Source: Mesostigma viride (taxonomy: Eukaryota; Streptophyta; Mesostigmatophyceae; Mesostigmatales; Mesostigmataceae). Taken from it: a stretch of 26,089 nt of DNA. Of the stretch, positions 17,726-26,089 are shown piece by piece (the stretch's first letter is position 1; each line of letters begins with the position of its first letter). The translations under genes and the position numbers were made by a program. Under the pieces are notes generated by a model that had not been told where the DNA came from, searched no databases, and saw nothing but the letters and a program-made list of their open reading frames with translations. The DNA is taken from NCBI GenBank assembly GCA_009746045.1, contig RPFO01001082.1:1-26089 (forward strand), given 5' to 3'.

Positions 17726-20700
17726 TTATTCTCGTGGTGCCTGCAAGAAATCAAGCAAACCGACACAATATATGCAAGAGGAAAAGAAATCAGATCCTTG
17801 ACATAGATGTAAGCGTTCTACAATGATCTTGAGCTCATCACCACCTAACAATCCATGCAGCAAATGTGTATGGCAAATCAAACCAAGCAACATACAATTC
17901 CACACATCCATGCATGCAAGAGGGGAAAAAAAAACAGGCCCTTGCAGATAAACATCTATACCTTCAAATGCCAAAAACATGACACCTATAATTCCCCCCC
18001 AAATGAAAGCAGTGCAGCTAACCTTGGATGGTGATGCAACTGACGACGCCGATGACATGGTATCGTCATCGGCGTCGTCAGTGTCAGTCCTCCCACCACG
18101 TTGTTCTTCGAAGGCGGTCCAGTTTACCTGCAAGTAAGAGGCATACAAGGAAGTCAACTAAATCATGTTCAGGAAAACTTAATTGCAGAAAAAAGATGCT
18201 ATCAATAAATGGCGATTTTTATAGCGGAACAAAATTTCAGAAATCATAGGGGGAAAAACAACAAAACCTAATCAGCCAACATAATTTACCATGATTACAT
18301 GAACAACAATATGGCATGCATGCAAGATGCAAACAACTTATTTTTAGGCACGACTAAAAAGGTATACTTACCGATGTCATCCCCGTTGCCGTCGAGATGT
18401 CCATAGTCGCAGTACCCTGCTGCCGGGCGCGAACAAGGGCCTTTTGTTTTGCTAGGAGGGCTTCTAGCCTGGCCAGTTCTCGCTCTGCCTCCTTCAAATC
18501 CGGCTCGAGCTCCATATCCACGTCGCTGAATTCCAGTTTAGCAGGCGCAACCGACAGCACCGTCGGCGTGGCGACCTCCGCCTTGGCCTGCGCCGCTGCC
18601 GGCGTGGCGACCTCCGCCTTGGCCTGCGCCGCTGCCGGCGTGGCGACCTCCGCCTTGGCCTGCGCCGCTGCCGGCGTGGCGACCTCCGCCTTGGCCTGCG
18701 CCGCTGCCGGCGTGGCGACCTCCGCCTTGGCCTGCGCCGCCGCCGCCGTGGCAACCTCCGCCTTGGCTTTCTCCACAGCAGGCGTGGTGACTACCACCTT
18801 TGTCCCTGCCTTTGCCTCGCTGCCCTGCACCGCAGCCCCAGCCACAACTCCCTTCGCACGCTTCACAGGCACCTGCTGCGCGGACTCCTCCACCTGTCTC
18901 TTTTTCACCGGATCCTGCATGTTGTTGGGGTCCACAGAGGCAGCAGCCTTCACGGCTGCTTGGGACCGCTTGAGGACTCGGTACGCCGTCATGTCCTCGG
19001 GGTACACTCCATCAAGAGCCACCCAAGCACATATTTCCTTGCTGTTCTCGTCTTGGGGGAGGTCGTTGAGGGCGAGCTCGTAAGTCTTGCTTGCGCCGTC
19101 ATGCTCGACGAACAGGATTGAGTGTGGGATCTTCCTTTTCTTGTTGATGGAGCAGACTTTACCAAACTCCCAGATCCACTCATCCTGGTCCTTCTTAGGG
19201 TCCTCTAGGAGAAACCGCACGGCGATGAACATCCCGATTTTCGGCTGGGCATCCTTTCGGATGGTGGCCACGCGGCTGAGCTGCGGCAGAAAGTGACCAA
19301 GGCCCAGGTCGAGGGGGGTACCGCGTTCCTTTTTTATTTGGGGCTCCCGTTCCTTCTTGAGTTTCTTTGGCGGCACATCAGCTTTCTTCTCTACTTTGTT
19401 TTTCTGCGTCTTTGGAATGAACGGCGCCGCGGCCTCGGCTGCCGGCGCCGCGGCCTCGGCTGCCGGCGCCGCGGCCTCGGCTGCCGGCGCCGCGGCCTTG
19501 GCTGCCGGCGCCGCGGCCTTGGCTGCCGGCGCCGCGGCCTTGGCTGCCGGCGCCGCGGCCTTGGCTGCCGGCGCCGCTGCCTTGGCTGCCGGCGCCGCGG
19601 CCTTGGCTGCCGGCGCCGCGGCCTTGGCTGCCGGCGCCGCGGCCTTGGCTGCCGGCGCCGCGGCCTTGGCTGCCGGCGCCGCGGTTTCTGCGGCGGGGGG
19701 AGCCGACGTGGCCGATGGGGAAGCGGCCACGGCAAGGACAGGGTTCCTTGGTGGCACAGGGGGCGGCGCCATGATATAGACGACCGACTGTTCTGAAGCT
19801 GAGGCCGGCTTTGTAGATTGCTCAAGTGCAGCGAGCCTGGCCCGGAGGAGCGCGATTTCCTGCTCCTGGGGCGTCAGGGTGTTCTCGACCTGCGCATGCC
19901 ACAATTTCGGGGAAACGGACACAACCAACTAGGTACAATAGTTAGAGGACGTGATTTCTTGAGCTATTTGCTCATCTGACATGGGGGCGCTTGAAAATGG
20001 CAAAGGCAAAGCGGAGCCCGCCGCCTTAAGGCGGGCGTAACAGGTTGGTGGGGTGCTGGCATGCATAAATAAATGGGGTGGGGTGCTGGCATGCATAAAT
20101 AAATGGGGTGGGGTGCTGGCATGCATAAATAAATGGGGTGGGGTGCTGGCATGCAAAAATAAATGGGGTGGGGTGCTGGCATGGATTACATGTATTAAAA
20201 TTTTTTTATAGGCTTGTCAGTCACTGTAGCATTTCTTAACCAGATTTATATAAGGGCGCGTGAATGCCCACGGTTTAAAAAGAACATGGTCACGAGCATG
20301 GAGAGTGGAAAGCAACAATCTTTGCGGACGACATACAGTAAGCTAGTAGCCAGAATGCTTTCTTGCCGTAACCTACCTTGGCCGGGGCTTGTGGCTCGAG
20401 GTGAGTCTTGTGTTGCTTGGGATTCGCCATCTTGGGCTTTGGCACCCCGACCTTCACCTAAGATCGTGCGAGTGATACGACGATTGTGAGGACAAAGACA
20501 AGCAAATCAATTAAAAGAAGGAACTTGACGTCGAAGCTAGCGGCAAGTACACATTTTACTCCAATACTAATGGTGCCGGATCAGAAAATATTGCATGCAT
20601 GAAGTTCGGTTGCCTTTGCATCGGGAAAAGAAAAGCATTCAGTTGAATAAGTCCAATGTAGAGCTTAGCTATACCTTTGGCGTGTCCAGGTTGGTTAGGT

Positions 20701-21160
20701 TGGCCAAGGCACCCCCCTCGTCCGGGTTGCGAACGCCGCGCTTCCCGCTATTTGCCTTGTACTTCGAATTCGACAAGTATCGAGACAGCTCGGCGGCTAC
20801 AAATTTCCGCGCCGGCTGGAATACCGGAGCCTTGCCCGCCTTCGCGGGGTCCACTTTATGCAATTCCTCGTACCTCCGCTTTGCTGACTCAAAAACTGAG
20901 TTTGCTAATGCCCCCGCAAAATCGCATATTTTTAGCAGTCTATCGACAACTGCGGCAACTAACGCAGCATCTTGTTTAGCTTTTGGGTCCCCAATGTGAA
21001 GGTACCTCCGCGATAGCACCGCTATCTGGCTGCGGAGGACTGCCAGCCGGTTACTCTCGGCGACAAATGGCAAAGGGACTTCCTCGCTGATCTTGTTAAC
21101 ACGGAATGAGCGCCACTCTTCCTCTGTGGCCATGTAAGGCCCATCCTGCTCTGCTGCCAT
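17726..21160 (-). CDS. Partner gene of the CACTA element (TnpA-like position), five exons
   Basis: Model on minus: 21160-20675, 20457-20377, 19889-18372, 18127-18023, 17740-17726. Every junction is GT-AG (GTATAG, GTAGGT, GTAAGT and GTTAGC donors; TTAG, CGCAG, TGCAG and TGCAG acceptors), and all four introns are phase 0, giving 734 aa. The first exon (aa 1-162) is an unknown helical domain with an EEEWRSFRVNKI start. Exon 3 starts with a coiled-coil-like stretch (TPQEQEIALLRARLAALEQ). It continues with twelve PAAKAAA/PAAEAAA units, a basic segment, a possible SH3/Tudor-like barrel (about 400-500: IGMFIAVRF...WEFGKV...ILFVEHDG), five to six AQAKAEVATP units and a second coil (KEAERELARLEALLAKQKAL). 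Exon 4 is acidic (DDADDDTMSS). The last exon is only APRE plus stop, with AATAAA overlapping the stop. I recognise no named family. Position and divergence suggest the DNA-binding TnpA-type protein. The frame stays open upstream to 21406, so the start is uncertain. Confidence 0.72.
18555..18775 (-). repeat. 36-bp coding minisatellite (AQAKAEVATPAA)
   Basis: Five full copies plus diverged edge copies of a 36-bp unit in exon 3 of the partner gene, encoding a 12-aa Ala/Lys/Glu repeat that could form a helix. Confidence 0.9.
19430..19690 (-). repeat. 21-bp coding minisatellite (PAAKAAA)
   Basis: Twelve copies of a 21-bp unit (plus strand GCTGCCGGCGCCGCGGCCTTG or ..TCG) in exon 3 of the partner gene: nine read PAAKAAA and three PAAEAAA. 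The Lys/Glu switch is clustered at one end of the array, consistent with tandem duplication of subtypes. Confidence 0.92.
20051..20190. repeat. 30-bp intronic minisatellite
   Basis: Four complete and one partial copy of a 30-bp unit (GGGTGCTGGCATGCATAAAT then AAATGGGGTG) lie in the intron between exons 2 and 3 of the partner gene. Copy 4 has a C-ATGCAAAAAT variant. Non-coding. Confidence 0.93.
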
Positions 21161-21669
21161 GTAACTACCCAACGGCGGTTGGGTAGAAAAGTTGGAACCT
21201 GGGTCAATGCGTCGGCCGCCTGTGTTTGCGGCTCCATGGCAACAACGACTCCTTTCAGTGGACGCGGCAAATTGAACGCATACATCATCTTGAAATCTTG
21301 ACCGTCCATCTGCACCGATCCGACGACTCATGCAGTATCCCGCTTTTTTTTGTCTTGCAGGAGAGCCGTTGGCCGGTTCCCAACGCGTGCGACCACTGGT
21401 CTGCATTAACTTAACTTACCTTAAGTTCTCCAGAGAAGTGACCCAAGCCGTCGGTTGGCACTCATCGACGTCAGCCGCAGTGTGTTGACGCGTCCGCGCG
21501 ATTCACGCGGCGGCACCAAACGGCACCTACCGACAGAGGGAGCACCGCGCAACTTAAACAACGCGTTCGTTTTGAGGTCTGCTGTGGCTTCGACGATTTC
21601 GCATCAAGTCTGACGCGGGGCCTTCCGTGACTTTACATTTACTGTCTTATTTATTCCTGAATACTAACA
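21161..21669. promoter_or_regulatory. Divergent intergenic region of the CACTA element
   Basis: This 509-bp space separates the two start codons and must hold the control sequences for both genes. I see no clear TATA box. The plus-strand gene has a favourable start context (AACAATGG). The stretch 21220-21406 is also open on the minus strand, so part of it may be 5' coding sequence or leader of the partner gene. Confidence 0.5.
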
Positions 21670-24600
21670 ATGGCGGATTTGAACTGTAGCATAGATGATT
21701 TTTTACAGGAGGGGGACGATCATCTGCCTGGTACCGGGGAGGAGGATGCAAAAGCGTTTGCCAGAAACTTCGCAGCTACAGTAGGCAAAATATCAGCAGA
21801 CACACCACTTTATTCAGGATCCAGTAACACTGCCATAGCTAGCGCGTTGGAACTCTTGTCTATACTCGGCAGGCATTCTGCATCGGCTGCCCTAGCGGAT
21901 GAGGTATTCACTTTCATCAGCAAAGTTCTGCCAGCCGGTAATTCTCTTCCAGAAAGTGTAAAAGAAGCCAAGAAAGTCATGAAGGGTTTAGGGTTAGATA
22001 TGCGTGTATATGACGCGTGCCCCTGTGAAAAATATATATACAAAACAAAAGAAGTCCAGACCTGCCCAGTATGTAAAAACAATAGATATGAACAATACGA
22101 AGATAGAAATGGAGAGACAGTAACAACAAGAAGGGCACATCGCCAAGTTAGATACTTCCCTCTTATAAATCGTTTCCGCGGATTTTTTAGGATACCCGAG
22201 ATGTCCAAGGCATTACGATATGCTGGAGAAACTGAAAACAAACAAGACGAAGAAGACCCAAACCGGAAAGTCCACGGAATTAAAGGTAAAAGGCGTCCTT
22301 GTCGATTTCTTTTCTGCACGTGCTTTTTGGCTGGCTGTATACGGTTCACCCAACTCATGCTGCATATGTTGTGGTGATTTTGCTGCATATTATAACATTC
22401 GGTTGTGCCGCCCGCACTTCGGCCGTCCCGTTTACCCACCTCCCTGTTGTATAATTGCGTGCAGATACCCGAGCGATGCTGCACGTCAAGAGATTGTTCC
22501 CTCAGTTTCGGCTTGACCCACGCTTCCTTTTTTTAGCGCTTTGTTTTGATGGAGTATGTCCTAGGTGCTACATGGACCAGCACTCCAGCTGGCCATGTTT
22601 CTGTGCAATCTTGAACCTGCCTGAATGGGTCTTCATTAACAAACATTTCTGCCCAATGGTGCTTCTGGTGGGAGGGAACAAGAAAGGTAAGGCCCCAAAG
22701 AATATGCACATTTTTCTTGACCTGATTGTAGATGAGCTGGTGAAGATGTGGGATGGGTTTTTCATTTGTGATGTGTTGGATGATGATGAGCATGGTGGGC
22801 TCCACCCGGCAAAGATTCAAGCACTGCTTTTGTTTACTGTTCACGACTACCCGGGGTTTGGTAAGATGGTAAATATGCCAGACTCCGGGTACGACGGCTG
22901 CCTTGTGCACGGCCCTGCTTGGAAGGGCACCTATGTTTCCCAAGGGCGCATTGTTTTTCTTGGGCATGAGACCTTGCTGCCAGCTGATGACCCCCGTCGC
23001 GGTGGCAACGACAAGGAGGCGCCGCCCGACATGACGATGGAAACCTATGTAGAGCACTGCAGAAACAACGGCCGGGAGCCGGAGCCCTTTTGCAGGCTGC
23101 CGTACTGGCCTCAACTCCTCCAACGGCACCTGATCGACGAGTTCCACCTGGGGGCGAACAACCTCTTGCGAGTCGCCAACTCCACTAGCGGTAAGTGCGG
23201 TGCTGTCTAGTGTTGTGTCACTAGTGTTTGTCGCTGTTTTTTTCCTTTTCAACATTTTGTATTTAAGGAGAATTCCATTAGGATTTATTACATGCTGTGG
23301 TTCAGTGTGTGTATTAAGTATTACTAACATTGGTATGCATTTGCGCTTGTATGGCTTTGTTTTCCTTAAATCTGCTGCCAGGGGAAGGTTTGACCTACGC
23401 CATTCGGGATCGGCTGAAGGAGATGAACCTGAACCCGGAGCTGCACATGGAGAAGACCGTGACAACCACCACTGCCATGGATGGCACAATCAAGACAACA
23501 ACCAGGAGGCGGGGGTTGCATCCACCCTGCCAGCTCACCTCGCAAGAGAAGGCTGAAGTTATTGGTGAGTGTTTGCTTTTTTCTCCCAACTGTTTTATAG
23601 GTATTTGATTCAAGTGCAATTATTTAGTTTCGCAATTTTTCTTTCTCTGGTTGTGGTTCAGTTTTCCTTTCGCACGCGTTTAGGGTCTTCTCACATTTTC
23701 AGTGCAATGTGAACAGTGCATATTGCAGTACAGTAAACGTTCGACTTGTCACTCTCCATGTTGCATCAAGACTTGCCACTGACTTACACTTGTGGGGTTT
23801 GACTGTTTTTTTTTTTTTGTCTCCCACGCAGCCCTGGAGCGCCGAATGAAGGACAGCCTGCCCGACTGCTTCCCGGGTGATATTGTGGGGCTGCTGGCCA
23901 ATGGCAAGCCAGAGAGAAAGGCCAAGACTCATGACAAGCTAGAATTGTTTTCGAAGCGCTTACCTGTTTTGCTTAGAGGCCGCCTGCACGCAGACGCAAG
24001 AGCTGCCTTTTTGGAAACGTCTGCAGCATGGGACTCAATCTTTAGCGGTAGGGTCTTCACTCAGTACGAACTGGACGAGGTAGGTAGGGCTATGTTGAGG
24101 TCAATTGTTGCACTTGAGCGTGTTCTGCCCGCATCCGAAATGTCCAGGTCGGTTCACGCAGCGACACATTTGGCGGGGCAGATTTCAAATGTCGGTCTCC
24201 CTGACGGTAGGTCCATGGCGTGGGGTGAGAGATGCATGAACACAGCGGTTTCTGGCCACATGTCTGCACTCAATGTTGAGCACTCCATGGGCCAGTCCTT
24301 CGTCAACTTCGAGGTGCTGACGCTGCTATCCTACTTCCAGCATCGAGCCACCGGAGTAAGTTGTTTCTTATTTGAAGGTCTTTACTTCTTTCTTGTGTGT
24401 GTACATGATGTATAGCACCTTGAGTTTGTAATTCTGCATTTACATGAAGCAATGATGGCTCATTTCATTCAGCATGGAAACTCTCCTTGTGTAAAACCTT
24501 GATGTTTCTACTCACTCTCATTTTCAAGGAAAGTGCTCTTTAAATTGAATGCCTTCTGTATTTTTGCTTGGTGTGCTTATCATGTTTTTTTCCAATGCAG

Positions 24601-26017
24601 GTAAAGACCAAGCACTATGTGTGGGACCTTCTCACCAATGATCCGTCGCGCACCATCGAGCTGGGCAAGCGCTCGGTGAAAGACGGGTACCGGTTTTCTG
24701 AGGACGAGATGACGGCGGCAAGGGATTTGCTGGTAGAAGATGCCCTTCCCAAGGCTGATTACAGCGACCCTGCGAATGGCGACGAGGCCTACTGGTGAGC
24801 CTTGTTTTTTGCAAATGCTACTTACGCCGTCTGCTTTGGTTATTTTAATTCAGTCCTATTGAAAGGCGCCTTGGGATTAGCCATGCAATCATGTTTTACT
24901 GTCACAAAGCCAGCCCTAGTAATTAATATCTAGTTTGTTTGGTTTTACCCATCCGGGTGCCATGATCTTGCCGCCAGTAAAAGCGTCCTGTGTTGTATCT
25001 GTTTTTTTTTTTTAATAACCAATACTTAATAATAATACTCTTTGCTGGGTTATCGGTGTGCGTTTGTTTGAATGCAGGCGAGATCGCTGTGCTGACACAA
25101 CGTTCAACGTGCTGGCATGGGCATCATTAAACCTGACGCCGCTTGTGCCGCAAGTCATTGTAGCGGCGTGTGGGGGCGTGAAGCGCTACGCGGATTCTTT
25201 CCACAAAGTCAGGATCCACGGGTTCAACTACCGCACGGAGGCTGCGGACCAATCCCAGGGAAAGCGGCACAAGAATGCGGGAGTTGCGGTGCATGGCCCG
25301 GGCGGTGTAGACTTTGGTTTGATCACACACATTCTGAAGGCCAGGTTAGAGTACCCACGAGGTGGCTGGGAATGGCAGCTGTTGTTGAAGGTGGAGCTTT
25401 TTGATCGCCTTCATGTCGCTCACCTGCCCCAGGAGAGGTTGGTGGTCATCAGCAGCGCAAAGGCCCCCAGGTCGTCGTGCCTTGTGTTGCCAGGTGCAGT
25501 GAGCTCAGTTGGGTATGTCGTCGATGAATGCTATGCTCCCGAAATGGTGGTAATCCCTGCCAAACTGCCATGGAGCATGGCACACCAGGCGCAATCTGCC
25601 CTCAGTAACCATGTGTATCACAGCGTGGCAGCAGATTTCCCCACCATGCCGCAGTTTGAAGTGATTGAGGAGGGTGAGCCGATGCCACCGCCTGGTGGCA
25701 AGAAGAAAGGCAAGAAGAAGGGGTCCAAGAAGAAGAAGAAGGTGGCAGCGGCAGACGTAGGTGATGGCGACGTGGTGCGCCGCGCTGGCAAGGCACCTGC
25801 TCGAGGGCGCAGCCGCAAGCGTGGTGCTCCCACAGATGCTGGACCTAGCCAGCCCACCGTTGTAATTGCGGAGGTCCCTATGGCAAAGAGGGCCAGTGGA
25901 AGGCAGCGTAAAGCTGTGAACTATTGCGACACTAGTGGGGATGACACTATGTCATCAGAAGATGATGTTGATGCAAGCAACCCCTCGGACAGCAGTTCTG
26001 AAGAAGATGACTATTGA
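21670..26017 (+). CDS. tnpD-like: CACTA TNP2-like transposase, six exons, apparently intact
   Basis: Exons 21670-22285, 22465-23190, 23382-23564, 23832-24355, 24601-24794 and 25078-26017. All introns are GT-AG with matching phases (1, 1, 1, 0, 2), giving 1060 aa and one stop. The order matches plant TNP2 (Transposase_21) proteins: KVLPAGNSLPESVKEAKKVMKGLGL, then ACPC...TCPVC zinc-binding cysteines (about 116-137), YFPLINRF, CFDG (D about 233), INKHFCPMVLLVGG, HDYPGFGKM and LIDEFHLGANNLL (D about 430). Exon 4 resembles DUF4218 (LERVLPA...HAATHLAGQI...AWGERC, E about 641). Exon 6 resembles DUF4216 and ends with a Lys-rich probable nuclear signal (about 953-970) and an acidic SSEEDDY tail. D233, D430 and E641 are my candidates for the DDE triad by memory of the family pattern; this is inference. 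The gene is divergent from the partner gene. Its intactness suggests an autonomous, recently active element. Confidence 0.92.
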
Positions 26018-26089
26018 TTTAATTTGGGCATGACAGCATTGTTTATGGAATGATGTTTTATATATGAAAATTTATGAACCCTATATTGC
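26018..26089 (+). other. 3' flank of the CACTA transposase gene
   Basis: AT-rich sequence after the stop, with TTTTATATATGAAAA but no clear AATAAA. The window ends before the right end of the element. Confidence 0.5.

Larger units (their letters stand above)
17043..26089. mobile_element. CACTA (En/Spm) transposon, left end to window edge
   Basis: CACTAGGAACTCGGC at 17043 has the canonical CACTA terminus and is followed at once by dense GTGAGAAA subterminal repeats, as expected for this superfamily. Inside are a TNP2-like transposase gene on plus and a divergent partner gene on minus. The right end (which should finish TAGTG) lies beyond 26089. The three bases before the end, CTA (17040-17042), predict the target-site duplication. 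At least 9 kb long, it starts only 148 bp from the right end of the 12.4-kb element. Confidence 0.87.

Noticed and set aside
18397-19796. Plus-strand Ala/Ser/Cys-rich and Arg/Gly-rich frames opposite the CACTA partner gene
   Set aside because: Mirror translations of the 36-bp and 21-bp coding repeats. The minus strand has the coils, the possible barrel domain and good splice sites.
22533-23489. 318-residue minus-strand frame
   Set aside because: It overlaps exons 2 and 3 of the TNP2-like gene antisense and has no recognisable motif.
1-26089. Reverse transcriptase, LTRs, rRNA or tRNA genes
   Set aside because: I looked for a YxDD-type polymerase motif, long terminal direct repeats and tRNA-like cloverleaf boxes and saw none that I could support by eye.

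Overview
The window looks like nuclear DNA of a eukaryote, most likely of the green lineage (alga or plant). Coding sequences are interrupted by GT-AG introns whose phases fit, a plant-type CACTA (En/Spm) transposase is present, and the proteins carry long glutamine/alanine and Gly-rich coding minisatellites. A repeat-bloated charophyte such as Chara is my guess at the organism, not something the sequence proves. I see no host housekeeping gene, rRNA or tRNA. Essentially everything recognisable derives from transposable elements.

Layout. (1) 1-4457 holds a diverged direct repeat and then a decayed plus-strand transposase-like pseudogene (about 545-4043) that keeps two good introns but has several frameshifts and stops. 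(2) 4461-16894 is a 12,434-bp DNA transposon that I delimit by a perfect 29-bp terminal inverted repeat, flanked by TTA on both sides. It carries two divergent genes. On the minus strand is a two-exon gene for a 769-aa Cys/His zinc-finger, Gln-rich, VPAAAAA-repeat protein (7613-4891). On the plus strand is a transposase-like gene with a DUF7869-type (RNase H-like) core (9306-15717). The second gene is split by a 3-kb GC-rich minisatellite in which exactly five one-base G-run contractions shift the frame. Between the two start codons lie a 1.07-kb array of 8-bp units and a set of promoter-proximal repeats. (3) 16898-17042 is a short unique spacer. (4) From 17043 (CACTAGGAAC...) to beyond the window edge lies a CACTA element. 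It has GTGAGAAA subterminal repeats, a five-exon minus-strand partner gene (21160-17726, 734 aa, all introns phase 0) and a six-exon TNP2-like transposase gene (21670-26017, 1060 aa) that looks intact.

How they fit together. Both elements use the same plan: a plus-strand transposase with an acidic C-terminus, and a divergent partner gene for a repeat-rich, probably DNA- or chromatin-associated protein, sharing one intergenic control region. In CACTA elements a two-protein system (TnpA/TnpD) is known, and I infer the same for the CACTA element here. By analogy the 12.4-kb element would be a two-protein transposon whose transposase family (DUF7869-like), TTA flanks and 29-bp GGGTGG termini do not match any superfamily I can name with confidence. 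It is the best candidate here for an undescribed system.
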